DNA from: Benincasa hispida
Lineage: Eukaryota; Streptophyta; Magnoliopsida; Cucurbitales; Cucurbitaceae
Assembly (NCBI RefSeq): GCF_009727055.1
Contig: NC_052354.1
Span: 53,180,960-53,244,959 of the forward strand
Direction: 5' to 3'
DNA: 64,000 nucleotides
The translations under genes were made by a program, and so were the position numbers. The number at the start of each line of letters is the position of its first letter. Within the stretch, counting starts at the first letter, position 1. This document shows positions 12,076 to 23,531 of the stretch, piece by piece. The notes beneath the pieces are model-generated. The model saw only the letters and a program-made list of their open reading frames with translations, searched no databases and was not told the origin of the DNA.

Positions 12076-12914
12076 GCAATTTTCTTCAGACTCGATCTGA
12101 TTCAGCTTCAAAAAGGTTTTGGTTGGTCTGGTTCAAGTGGTTCACATTCGGTTCAAGCTGTTCGGGTCTAGTTTGGAGCGGTTTGTGCAATCTAGAAGTG
12201 TTTTGGAGCTGTTTCTTGCTGGTTTTGGTAATAATTAGGCTCTGTTTGCTTGAAAATGTCAAAACTAAAACCATATCAGTATGTGTTTAATTATTTATAC
12301 ATATGATGTATGTTATAATTAAATAAATCTTGTATGTGCATATACTATGCCATGTAGATTTAAAATCCCACCATGGGAACGTTACATGCATTGAAAGTAT
12401 GTTATAAAGTGTTATAATATATAGTATGCATGTTTAGGGTATCTTTTGTTTAATATAAATGTTATATTAAATATTGATTTGATGTATGTTGTGGATGTTT
12501 AGCATGTCTAAAATTTTGTAAGTTGTTATAAAATTGGGTTAAACATTTAAAATCCATTACAAAGAATAGTTACATGCTCACGTAGGTTAACCACTTGTTT
12601 TAATAGTTAAAATAGGTCGTTAAAACTTGTAAAACTTGGATTACAAACTCAACCGGCATATAATCCTATCGAAGGCTGGGGGTATTTAAGTTGACGGTCT
12701 ACGAAACACCTCTTACCTTGGGATTATGGTCGAATAATTGAGCATTGTTAACCAATTTTATGAGTAATACGTGAGTGATGTGAGGTTTTAAAATTGATTT
12801 ATCACCTAGACATCGTAGGTTAAATCTAAATATAAGCATTATACTTGGATAAACCTAGACTTAGGTTGTTTAATTAGTCGGAACAAGCCTAAGGAAATGT
12901 ATACCCTGTTTAAT

Positions 12915-13500
12915 GTTAGAGCACTTCAATGGGAGTTTAATAACATATATGATATGCTATTAGAATACTTCAGTGAAAATAAATAACGTATATGATATGT
13001 TAGAATGCTTCAGTGGGAGATTATAAATATATATGATATGATTATTTTTAATTCTCACGTCTCTAAGAGTTCACGATCGAGATTCATGTTTCACTTCGTG
13101 TTGATTATACCTCGACTGCTCCATTTGGAAAGTGTTTACATAAATTGAAATTTTGGTAAATTGGGGAAGTTGTTCATCATAAAATCAAATGTGACGTTTT
13201 GATTTTAATTATCACGTCTCAAGATGTTCACACCATGAGGTTCATGCGGTACTTCGTGTTGATTCTACCTCGATTGCTCCATTCAGAAAGTGTTTGCGTG
13301 AATCAAGATCAAATTGAATGAGGGGAAGTTGTTCAATGGAAAATCAAATATACGATATGTTGATTTCAATTCTCACGTCCCTAGAAAATTCCCACCATGA
13401 GATCCGTGCAACACTTCATGTCGATTATACCTCGACTGCTCCATTCGGAAAGTGTTCTTCATAAGATCAAGACCAAAGCGAATGGGGGAAGTAGTTCATA
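12915..13500 (+). repeat. Two sets of tandem repeats in the leader
   Basis: First, a unit of about 40 bp beginning TTAGA(G/A)(C/T)(A/G)CTTCA and including ATATGATATG repeats about three times between 12915 and 13045. Second, a unit of about 158-160 bp starts at 13053, 13211 and 13371 with (T/A)(C/T)TCACGTC. It contains ACTTCGTGTTGATT, CCTCGACTGCTCCATT and GAAAGTGTT and ends in GGGGAAGT-GTTCA. The copies are diverged. They lie just upstream of gag and are also partly present in the antisense leader at 8719-9735. Confidence 0.7.
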
Positions 13501-13974
13501 GTAAATGGGTGAGGGATATGTGTACGGTCTCTTCTGTTGATTTGAACCATGAGATTCCTATGTTGCGTCTGCTTGTCGTCTTTAAGTCGGTCTCGCTAGT
13601 CGTTTAATCAGGCTATCCCCTCGAAGGGTTTTAACTTAGGATTTGGAACAACTCAAACTCCAGAGATAGCTAGGATTTTTAAAGTCAGTTTTAACTTCTG
13701 ACTTTCCAAATTTGGGAGCATCGTTGGGATCAGACTTCTTAGATCTAAAAATAGAGGGTTACACTTATAGAATTACTAAAGAGTTAGTAATTTCTTACCA
13801 AAAACGGTAGCTAAATGATTATCGGAATATGATTTATTTTGAAGATGGTATTTAGTCAAGAATGTCTTGCTATAGTATCGTTGCAAAAATAATCTTGGGT
13901 ATATTATTACTTTGCTAAAACTTGATTGAGTTTAAAAAGCAATTCACTCATAAAATTTGTTCATATTTTTCAGA

Positions 13975-14751
13975 ATGACGAGTTCATTAGTACAATTGTT
14001 GGCGTCCAATAAACTGATGGGGATAATTATGTCACTTGAAAATCAAATTTGAATACTATACTGGTGATAGGCGATTTACGGTTCGTTTTAATAGAGGATT
14101 TTCCTCTCATTCCTGGCTCAAATGCAAACCGAACTATTCGGGATGCATACGATAGATGGATCAGGGCAAATGATAAAGCTCGTGCCTATATCCTCGCCAG
14201 CATATCTGATGTCTTGGCAAAGAAACATGAGACTATAGGTACTGCCAAAGAGATAATGGAATCTCTACTTAGGATGTTCGGACAACCGTCCTCTCCCTAA
14301 GGCATGATGCTATTAAATACGTTTACAACTATCGTATAAAAGAGGGGGCATCTATTAGAGAACATATCCTAGACATGATGGCCAATTTCAATGTGGCGGA
14401 AGTAAATGGGGTTGTCATTGACGAAAGAAGTCAAGTCGATTTTATTCTATAATCTCTTCGAAAATTTTTTTGTAATTCTTCACGAACATGCTTATGATTA
14501 AAATAGAATACAACTTGACTACTCTTCTGAATGAGCTACAGGCTTACCAAACAATGATGAGAGCCAAAGGTTTGGAACCGGAAGTACACGTTACTACTGC
14601 TGAGAAGAGAGGAACGTCCTCCAAAAAGCCTGATGTTGCTTCCTCTTCACAAAGTAAGAGTATTCCTGTTAAGAAGAATAAAGGGAAAAGGAAGAAGAAA
14701 TCTGTTGGTAGAAAAGGCAAGGCTAACAAGGAAGGGCACTGGAAACAATAA
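13975..14751 (+). pseudogene. Copia gag, frameshifted and truncated at the zinc knuckle
   Basis: The start ATGACGAGTTCATTAGTACA (13975) gives MTSSLVQLLASNKL, a typical copia gag start. A frameshift follows, and gag resumes with NLNTILVIGDLRFVL and the UBN2-like segment AKKHETIGTAKEIMESL (to about 14280). A second frameshift leads to YNYRIKEGASIREHI, an in-frame stop near 14450, and a basic C-terminal segment (KKNKGKRKKKSVGRK, about 14665-14710). The reading frame ends at GHWKQ-stop (14751). GHWK is the middle of the usual CCHC knuckle, so the rest of the knuckle and all of pol are deleted and the LTR begins at once. Confidence 0.8.
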
Positions 14752-16590
14752 AACTTATTCTGAATATTCAATAAGTTGTTATTGAATATATGAATTACTT
14801 ATCTTGTTTTAGAAATAAATCCAATAAAATAAAAGATCTATGACTATTACATGAGTACTTGAACTTTACGTGAAGACATAAAAATGGATCAAGTTCGAGT
14901 AATTAGTCAAAATGATCTATAGTATATAAATGGGATTGGGTGCCTTATTCTAGTAACACTATTGGATGCGGCCCACTCTGTAGTTGTTACAAAGAGTTGT
15001 AAAGTGCTACGGACAAAGTGATCCTAATTCGCACATGTTACGACATGAGGAGTGGGGGCGTCTTGTGCAATGGGTTTGTACAAGATCGAACCACGAAATT
15101 AGTCACTCTTACTTTATAACGTTGTTTACTGTTTAAGACTGACTATTTCAAAGCGATGACCTAGGTAACTTGACCTTAATCTTGAGCTAACTATGAACTC
15201 ATGTTTATTCGGGATTATCCTTAGATTTACATAGGTGATGGTGGCTCAACAACACCGGCTCAATAAACCTCCATTTTAGAGGTAAGAACGGGTAGATAGC
15301 TGGGGACATAGGGTGCAAGATAGAATTCACTCCTACCCCTGTCTCTTATACACATCTAGATGTGTATAAGAGACAGCCCTCTCATTGGCTCGAAAGGGAC
15401 TCAGTTTGTTGATTGGACCACAAACCAATTGTTTATTAGAGGATCAGTGGGACTTAAGGAACAATAGGTAATCTCGAAGGTAAAACATACATTTGACCCA
15501 GCCGTTATTACGAACAATCTGTGAAGAGTTAACTTACTAATAATGGTTATATCGAGTGGACATAATATATCTATAGTGAGGGGAGTGCAACTATGGGCTT
15601 TAGTGGAGTGACCCATTAGTTAACCAATGGGAATTAGTTTAGCCAATTAATCTCGGATCGTTGGAGCCCATGATCTGTAGGTCCACGAGGTCCCCCTACT
15701 AGCTCGTAAATGGATTAGCTTTAGAGTAGCATGATAAGTTAATTTGAAATGTTCAAATTAGAATTAATGGAATTTGTAATTATATGTGATATAATTACGC
15801 GTTTAATTTTGGAATTAAACGAAATTGGAGAATCAATTAATATCTAAATATGATTTAAATATTAAATTCATGAATAGGGATTCATGATGGTAGAATTTGT
15901 GTAAAATTAATTTCATATTTGATATTAAATTAATTAAAATTAATTAAATTATTTAATTAATTAATTATTATTAATTTTATTAGAAAATTAATTAATGAAT
16001 TAATTTTATAAAATTAATAAAGTTTTAATTTTGAAAAAAAAAATTGATTTGAAAAATCATTTTGAAAATTAAAATTTGAAAACATGAAAATGGAAAAGTG
16101 GGAGAACTCCACTTTCTCAACCAAGTAGCTCATACAATTCTCACTTTATTCTTGATTCAATCTTCCAAGCATGAGGTGCTCTTCATGTAGCTTTCTTCTT
16201 TGCATGATGGTCTTGCAATAAATAGAGAAGATTTGACTAAGAATCAAGCATGCATTAGTTGAGTTTTTGCTGAAAAACTTGAGTTGAAGAATGTGTTCTT
16301 CTAAAGGTGCAGCAGTAAGCTTATTCTCCAAATTCCCTTCATTCAAGCTTATTTTGAGTTTCACAACTCAATCTAAGGCTCCAAGAGAATAGTAGGGAGA
16401 ACCTTGAAGTGGTTCACAAGAAAACTTAGAGAAGATTTACAGCTGAATTCGAGTTTCAAGAGGTTTTACAATTGTATGACTTGAAACCCTCTTATTATTA
16501 TATGAGCATGTTTTATTTATAGTCAAAATTAATAAATTAAAATGCTTATTGATCATTGTTGCTTCCATTGCATGCTGATATAATCTTACA
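14743..16590 (+). repeat. 3' LTR, missing its first ~30 bases and a 67-base internal piece
   Basis: From AAACAATAAAACTTATTCTGA the sequence follows the 5' LTR closely to its end at TAATCTTACA. The first 30 or so bases (TGTTGGGTTTTATGTCC...) are absent because the upstream deletion ends inside the LTR. Compared with the 5' LTR, the 67 bases corresponding to 10345-10411 are replaced by a 38-base artificial sequence (listed separately). Confidence 0.8.
15339..15376. other. Nextera (Tn5 mosaic-end) mate-pair junction adapter, artefact
   Basis: CTGTCTCTTATACACATCT (15339-15357) is followed at once by its reverse complement AGATGTGTATAAGAGACAG (15358-15376). The 19-base half is the hyperactive Tn5 mosaic end, and the head-to-head 38-mer is the Illumina Nextera mate-pair circularisation junction. 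It is not expected in a plant genome and interrupts an otherwise alignable LTR. I read it as an untrimmed adapter built into the assembly. Confidence 0.95.
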
Positions 16591-17515
16591 AATCATGCAT
16601 CTATAAAATAGAACCCTTTATATTTATTTATGATGCATATACATGTTTATCCTAAGGTGAGTATTTTTTAATCTATACACATACAATATGTAATATGAAT
16701 TCAAAGATTAATTTAAGCATCCATCCAATGCATAATTAAATTAATTTAAATAGCAAAAATTGGATCGATTTTTTCACCCTAAGCTGACTAACATTGAACT
16801 TGGTAAAATGAAATGGTTGAATAATTGAAAAATGAGATTATTCAGGAATACACATTGAATGCTAAGATTACGCATTAAGTTTCTGGTAGTAGATCCATAA
16901 TCAAAAAAGTGTTTGTGATTGTTCCAGAAGAAATGAAACAAAAGATACGGTAGAGCTAGGATAGTTATTGTATGAGGTCTACCCTTAATTGATTAAATTA
17001 ATATGACTACTATATTGATTTAATTAATTAATATTAATTAAATAATACAAAGGGAATTAGGTCAAAACAACTGCAGCAAACCGTCTTCACCCGCGCCGCC
17101 AGCACTTCGTTGAAACTTGGAGCTTTGCAATGCTAAGATTGCTTTGTTTTGCATCTGCCTTTCAGCGTTGCAACATTGCGGTAGCAGTGCCGCGACGCTG
17201 AGCGGCATATTGTTGTTGTTCACATTGTTTTCGGCTCCGAACTTGCCGCGAACACTTCCATTTCTTTCCGATCTCTTCAGCAACTGTTGCTCTTTCGATC
17301 GATACGGACTTACAGACTCGAAGCAAGAATTAAATTGCCTAAAAAATATAACAGGCCCTTACAATTTAATCAAATTAAAAGTAATCTATGTGCCAAAATC
17401 GAAAACATCCAATCTTGCAAACCGACATTCAAACATTTCAAATGTAGAATATTAAATCTACCTCTAAATTGATTTTGTTTCAAAAAATATGAAGAATGTG
17501 GATGCAAGAAATTGT
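16591..17515 (-). mobile_element. LTR-proximal leader of antisense element M
   Basis: The stretch lies between the antisense primer site at 17516 and the nested element. On the minus strand it starts after the primer-binding site and contains a G+C-richer module at about 17060-17290 with the near-palindromes CAGCGTTGCAACATTGC and GCCGCGACGCTGAGCGGC. This is the same relative place as the modules in the other two leaders. The remaining sequence is AT-rich. The ORFs here (for example 17117-17455) have no recognisable domain and lie entirely in leader sequence. Confidence 0.55.
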
Positions 17516-17526
17516 CTCTGATACCA
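17516..17526 (-). other. Primer-binding site of element M (initiator tRNA-Met)
   Basis: CTCTGATACCA on the plus strand is TGGTATCAGAG on the minus strand, next to the LTR at 17529. It fixes the orientation of element M as minus. Confidence 0.85.
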
Positions 17527-17528
17527 AT

Positions 17529-19360
17529 TGAAGGGATCGGATCTCGCAACAGAAGTGCTTTTTATCCCGCAATTCAATTTTTACATAAACAAATTCAGTA
17601 TACTAAAACAGAATATAGACATGTAATATAGCAAGCTTTAGGAAAAAATATTAGAACCATTCTTATCTTTGTAGATTCCCAAGTTTTACAAACAATTCTC
17701 TCGAAATTCCAACGAACGATTCTCCAACAATTTTGATCACAAATAATTTCTTGAACAATCTCGAACATTACCTCGAGAGTGTCCTCGTTATTCTCTAGGA
17801 TTCCAACAGAGGGATAGATAGTATCCAACTATTGAGAGAGGGAGGGGAGAAAAGGGTTGTGGAGAGTAGAGAGAATTCTCTTCGTGACTTAGGAAAATTT
17901 TTACACAATAACACTTGTGTGTTGTATGTTGTTAGTCTTTGTGTCAATGTCTCCCAAAGGGGCCATAGGAGTCTTTATATAGAGAAAGGTCAGGCTTTTT
18001 TTCTTAATCCTTTTCCTATTTTCGTTTTCCACAATTAATTAATTAACTAATACTTATTTAATTTAATTGGCACATTAATTAAATAACTATTAAATCTAAT
18101 TTAATGTATATTTAGTTATCATAAATAACATATGTATATGTGCAATACCTCTCTATTAATTAATTCTTTATAAATCTAATTCACTTGAATTAATTAATTG
18201 AATATTATTCAAATATTACTTTTCAATTTAATTTGAATTATAAATCATATCCATAATCAGTTGTATATTAATCACATCAACATATGGTTTACTCAAATTA
18301 ATTTGAACAACTCAAATCATCCCTCTTTAAATATCCTCTATTGATCTAACAAGGGGACCAAGTGAACCTAGATCAAAAGCTCCAACGATATAAGATTAAT
18401 TGGCTAAACTTATTAACCAGTTAATCAATATTCATTAATTGTGGGTACACTCCACTAAAGACATACAACTGCAATATTCTCACTACAAATATATTTCTTT
18501 GTCCACGGATATGACCAATAATAGCAAGCTAGTCCTTCACGAGTGTCCGTAACTTCAATTGGGTCAAATTACCGTTTTACCTTTGGGTTACCTCTGATTC
18601 TTTAAGTATCAATACTCCTCTAATGAACAACCTATTTATGGTCCAACCAATAAACAGAAACCCCTCTCGGGCCAATAAAAGGGTAGGACCCTTTGTTCAA
18701 GTCCCGGAGACACTACTTAATGGAACACTCATCTTCTTACCCTTAAGGTGGGATGAGCAAATTTCATCTTGTATTATTATGTTCTCAGCTCCCCACTCAG
18801 TCTTGTCCTCAAAATGGTAGGCATATTGAGTCAACGAACTGGCCACCTTCACCCATACAAATCAAAGAACAATCCCTCGTGAAGAAGAGTTCATAATATA
18901 CTCAAGATTAAAACTTAGTTGCCTGGGTCATTCTATTGAAATAGGAACCTAATTAGTTAATGGTGTTACACCTAGTGGTTACTATTTCACGGTCCAATCT
19001 TATGCATACTCATTGCATAGGATGCCGCCACTCGCATGCTAACTACATGAATGCGTTGGATCATTGCGTCTGTATCAAATACAAAGTGGGTCGTATCTAT
19101 AGTGTTACCACGATAAGGTACCCAACCTTATCCCTATACTATAGACCCTTCAGGCTATATCTTAAACATTGATCCATATATATCTCCACATACAGTTCAA
19201 GACTTATAAGACAACCTTGGATGTTAGTTTATTGGATTTAGGGTTATTAAGACAAAATAGACAAACAACACAAACAATAATATTTATTGAATTAACATCT
19301 ATAATGACGGTTAATTAATAACATTTACTATCTACGAGTTTTATGACATAAAACCCAACA
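17529..19360 (-). repeat. 5' LTR of antisense element M
   Basis: In plus-strand order it runs from TGAAGGGATCGG to ATGACATAAAACCCAACA. On the minus strand it therefore begins TGTTGGGTTTTATGTCAT, the start of the family found at 9736. It is about 1.83 kb long, with a minus-strand TATA-like motif (CTATATAAAG) near 17977. No second LTR of this element is seen. The internal part is limited to leader sequence and is split by the insertion at 9736-16590. Confidence 0.85.
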
Positions 19361-20397
19361 CTAAACCCATTGCTCATAGCATACCCTTTCGTTTTGCTTG
19401 AAGAAACTTACACAACTTGTTTTGCTTTTAGCCAACACCAAAAGATCATTCAAGAATCAATTCAAAGCCATCGCTCTGGTGTATTTTCTCTTGATTGAAA
19501 CCATGGGTTCATTTATGTATATTTTCTACCCTGTTAGATTTCAGAAAGAAGTTTGGAAAAGATTTTCCACGGAAATCTCAACTCTTTTGTTCTTTGGGTT
19601 CTAATGATATTTTTTTCCTTTTCAAAATAGTTGATTCAGGATTTTTCCATTTATCAATACATTATGGTTACTGTAAATTCTTCTTTGTCGGTAAAGTTGG
19701 GCTATTGTGTTTGTTCAGGATTTAGAATGTTGGTGGTATTTGATTGGTGTTGTAGGTGTAGAGAGAAACAAAGAGAAAGAGCCTCTTGTTTGCAGTCACT
19801 AAATAGTAAATTAACGACCATGAACTAGTTGTTGATGGAGGAGGGGGAAGTTTCCACTGAGAATGAGTATATATAGCAACATGTGCAAACTGCTAATGTA
19901 TGCCTTTCACATTCTTTTGTTTCTTCTTTTTTATGTTTGATATCTTTTCTTCCAATTATTTATTCTATCTTTAACAAGTTGAGTCATTCTACTTCCATTT
20001 TATGTTATGTCTATCATTATCTTAATTCACTTTGAAAAATAGTCCTCTCATGGAGAAGTCTTGATTCGAAGAATGATGGCTGGGAATGATTAGTCTTTGT
20101 GTGCATCATTATCTTTTTTGGTCCTTCACATTTTCGTTTCTTTTTGGATTTGTAAGTGATACAAGTTTTCCATGAGTAAGTTTTGTTGACTAATAGATTG
20201 CAATCCACCGAGGCCTTCTAGTCAGGTATAGCTCCCATGTTCATGTTGTCGTTCTTTTGAATTGGTATTTTGTACCTAATTAAATACATACTTTGCATGA
20301 TGGACTTTTGTAGTACTGGATTTTCTAGTTGTTTTGATCATTTCTTTAATTAAAATTTCCAACTTGAACACATAGATTGAACATATAGATGGAACAT
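19361..20397. other. No gene recognised; upstream of a kinase pseudogene
   Basis: The text has a slightly genic look, with T-rich intron-like stretches, but no frame gives a domain I recognise. It may contain earlier decayed exons or introns of the kinase fragment that follows. The short ORFs (for example 19398-19604) are not convincing. Confidence 0.4.
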
Positions 20398-20662
20398 GAG
20401 AAGAATGTCAACAGAAATTGAAACATGTAGATGGATGACACTTGAGGTGATAAATTTGTCAGAGGATATTGACAAATTACCTTGCTAACTTGCTTAATTT
20501 ACGAATTTAGATATTGTATTTTAGAGTATTGGTAGCATTTTAATTTGACTTCAATTATTTTTATTTTTTTTTCATCTCAAGGTAATAAATCATCTTCCAC
20601 AGGGTCAGAAAGTAGATAGTTTAAGTTTTGCGATTGTGTTGTGGGAACTAGTAACAACAAAG
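20398..20662 (+). pseudogene. Raf-like (MAPKKK-type) kinase pseudogene fragment
   Basis: Two exon-like pieces encode consecutive parts of a kinase C-lobe. The piece at 20405-20465 reads MSTEIETCRWMTLEVI, against the usual TAETGTYRWMAPEVI of the activation and P+1 loops of plant Raf-like kinases; the APE motif is altered to TLE. After an intron-like gap, 20603-20662 reads GQKVDSLSFAIVLWELVTTK, matching the usual K-DVFSFAIVLWELVT of subdomain IX. It begins after a CAG acceptor and ends before a GTATAT donor. The flanking exons are not found; a hAT element lies 100 bp downstream. Loss of key residues and of the rest of the kinase indicates a pseudogene. The exact parent gene is uncertain. Confidence 0.65.
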
Positions 20663-20765
20663 GTATATCTCTAGTTGTTGTTTATTTTACTTTTCTTTAG
20701 GATTCCTAACGTGTTTGGTATCAAGAGTCAAAAGCACTGTCACTTTCCCGGTAAGGAATTCCAAA

Positions 20766-21381
20766 TTAGAGATGTCCAATTCCTCCATGGGATGAAGTCC
20801 TGTGGGGCCCACTCCGAATGGGGCGCGATTTCCCGATTAGGCGAGGAATGAGAGAGGGAGTATGGAAAGGGACGGGTCACTGCCCCCGGCCCCACCCGTT
20901 CCCCGTCCCCGCCCGATTAGCTTTTACATATTTATTTAGTATAGTTATCTAATGTTATGTTGTTATTATTATTATTATATAAATATTACATTTAAATTTC
21001 AAATTTGATTATTTATTGAGAAAGATAATGAATGTGTTTAAATTGAATGTTTAAGTTTAGATTATATATGTGAATAATTTTATTTATATTATTTCTTTCT
21101 ACTAAAAGTCAAAATTTGAGTAATTTATCTTTAAATTCAAATTGTCATATAAAACTAACTATAATAAATAATTTAGTGATAAAGTTAATTATTTAATTAA
21201 AATTTGTTCACATTAATGATTTAAATTAATTAGTTTTTTTAAAAAAAATAAGTAACAGAGGAAAAATTTCTTGCAGACCCCGATTCCCATAGAAAATTTC
21301 ACGAGATGAAAAATGAAATGGGAAGCGGAGACGAAGATGGGAAATGACATCCCCGATCCCGTCCGCCCCGCGGACATCCGT
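20766..21381. mobile_element. Non-autonomous hAT element with perfect 8-bp target duplication
   Basis: ATTCCAAA occurs immediately before (20758-20765) and after (21382-21389) a 616-bp block. The ends are TTAGAGATGTCC on the left and, in reverse complement, ACGGATGTCCGCG on the right; they share GATGTCC. Subterminal regions on both sides are G+C-rich (CCCGTTCCCCGTCCCCGCCC at about 20896-20915, CCCGTCCGCCCCGCGG near the right end) and the middle is AT-rich. An 8-bp duplication is the hallmark of hAT transposition. There is no transposase. Confidence 0.8.
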
Positions 21382-21389
21382 ATTCCAAA

Positions 21390-22179
21390 CTTTGCTATGA
21401 CTTTATGGTTTGATCAATTAACTTACAGAACCACCACTTCCTCATCCACCATCTGAATCATTTTGTCTTCCATGGTTTTGTTTTTAGGTGAATTCCACAA
21501 TCTGAATCATTTTGTCTACCATCGATTTTTAGAGGTTGGTTGCTTTATTTTCCCTTTACGAACTTTGCTTCAGTTTGCTATGACTTTATGATTTGATCAT
21601 TTTGTCTTCACTTTGCTATGGATTTCAATGTTACTAGTTTGACATGCGAATTGTTAGGTACATTTTTAGTTTTTTAAAATTGATTCTAATATTTTGTTTT
21701 CCTCTCATATTTGTGTTCTACATTTTCAGTTTTGCATCATGCGTAATTGTACTCTATTTTAGAAAAATATTATCATATTTGATGAATTTGTTTTGAGGTG
21801 AATTTGATGGTAAATATATGTCCTTTTGCAACAAGCAAGAATAAAAGACATGTCAGATTTTTTATGTGTATACTAAAGTATGCATCACTTCATAAAGGTG
21901 AAAACTAAAGGATACTTATGTGTCTTACGGAAAGTAGAAATTCAAGGTTGTCTTGTTTTTTCATTTATCATAATGTAATTTGAAGAACATGACAACCCCA
22001 CAAAAAATATGGTTCTTTATATCTTTGGAGGTATTAATTGAAGCATTCCATTACGAACAATGTTTATACTATTGTAAATTTATTTTGATGTAACTTGAAT
22101 ACATATTAAAGGTTTATATGGTTACAATTGATTTTATAATTACATTTGTTATAATTTGTTAATGTATAAAGTGCTATCA
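21390..22179. other. AT-rich sequence, no gene recognised
   Basis: It contains a diverged internal duplication (CAATCTGAATCATTTTGTCT near 21492-21511, and a similar CATCTGAATCATTTTGTCTT at about 21450). No coding frame or RNA gene is seen. Confidence 0.5.
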
Positions 22180-22680
22180 CAACGAGGTTAAGAATGCAAT
22201 ATGGTTCTTAAAGCATTTTATTTTACTATTGTAAAAATTGCTATCAAAAGTCAATAATAGCATTTTTTTAATGCCATGAAAAGTTTCCAAAACATTAAAA
22301 TATGCAACTGAAAATGGTTACGAACTTTCAATAATATGGGTTATACAGCATTCCGAAAAAGGTATTGGAAGTTTACGATGACCTTTTTTTAATGCTATAA
22401 AAAATGTTATAAAAGACATTCTATAATGTTTTTCTACTGTTATAAAAATGCTATAAAATATCTTCAATAGCGTTTTTTGTCAACGTTATAAAAAGTTTTG
22501 ATAACATTAAATATATGCTATCAAAAGTTGATTTTTATAGTTTTTTTTATAGCGTTAAAAAACGCTATGGAAAAGCATGAGACTTTCTATAACATGGGCT
22601 ATGACAGCATTTCGAGAAAGCTATCAAAAGTCTACGATAGCGCTTTTTTAATGCTATCGTATGTGATATTTGTTGTACTG
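22180..22680. mobile_element. CACTA-like transposon end with subterminal repeats
   Basis: The block consists of many variants of AATGCTATAAAA, GCTATCAAAAG and ACGATAGCGCTTTTTTAATG in both orientations. It ends TTTGTTGTACTG at 22680, which is CAGTACAACAAA on the other strand and close to the CACTACAACAAA type of plant CACTA terminus. Dense short inverted subterminal repeats are typical of CACTA elements, where they bind the element's protein. The left end was not found and there is no transposase. This is a fragment or a deleted copy. Confidence 0.5.
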
Positions 22681-23481
22681 TCCTTTACATCTCTGTAAAA
22701 GAAAAATGAATGGTTGAGATTAAAAGTAAAAATAAATATAATTCTTTTTAAAGTTAACTAGCCGTTAGACACAAACATAAATTCATTTACTTTTAAAGTC
22801 AACTAGCCGTTAGATACAAATATATAATATTAAATTCATTTTGTTTTTAAGACCAATCTAAAAATCAAAAGCTCACCATCTATCATTCTTCCTAGTGACA
22901 CTTTCCGATTGGTTCAGTTTGATAAAAAATATCTTTCACATCATCAACTCAAGATTTTTCCATTAAGCTTGTATCATCTATATCTTCTTCGTTTGAACTC
23001 CGATTTGAGCTACTAAAATTATGTTTCGATCGTTGTTCCGAGCTCTACGCAATAGATACTTCAAAACACTCAAATTATTAATAGATAAAATCAAGTTTGT
23101 TATCATCAAAGCATCAATTAATTAATTATTTAAAATTAATTAAGTTAAGATTAAGGGCCAACAAGGCAACACTTTTAAATGCTACTTTTGTGGCAAGTAA
23201 GAATGGAGACAATATGGAAAATTTTTCATACTACTGTAGTACTAGAAATTTTCTCACCGTACTATGTTGGTTGATAAGGTAGTTTTATGACACATTGCAA
23301 AATTTTCCACTTTTTATATTACTTTAGAATTTTTAAAATAAATATTAATTAGATAAAACTTTTATGGAAAGTGTCTATAAAGTGTGGCATATGTGTCTGA
23401 TACTTCTTTTTCCTTATGAATTCTATATATCTGCTACTTGTTATTAGGAAAAGACAATGCAAAAGTATGATTCTATACATG

Positions 23482-23531
<50 letters not shown>

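Larger units (their letters stand above)
9736..16590 (+). mobile_element. Internally deleted copia-type LTR retrotransposon
   Basis: The element has two similar LTRs (9736-11594 and about 14743-16590), a tRNA-Met-type primer-binding site directly after the first LTR, a leader of about 2.4 kb and a broken gag. Protease, integrase, reverse transcriptase and RNase H are missing: gag runs straight into the second LTR, so the element cannot move by itself. The flanks read TATCA before 9736 and AATCA after 16590, a 4-of-5 match to the 5-bp duplication expected of copia elements. The flanks on both sides belong to the antisense leader of element M, so this is a nested insertion. Confidence 0.8.

Noticed and set aside
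15339..15376. Natural Tn5/IS50 insertion
   Set aside because: Only two 19-base mosaic ends are fused with nothing between them, which matches a library adapter and not a transposon.
17117..17455. 112-codon plus-strand ORF
   Set aside because: It lies in the antisense retroelement leader; the low-AT module simply has few stops.
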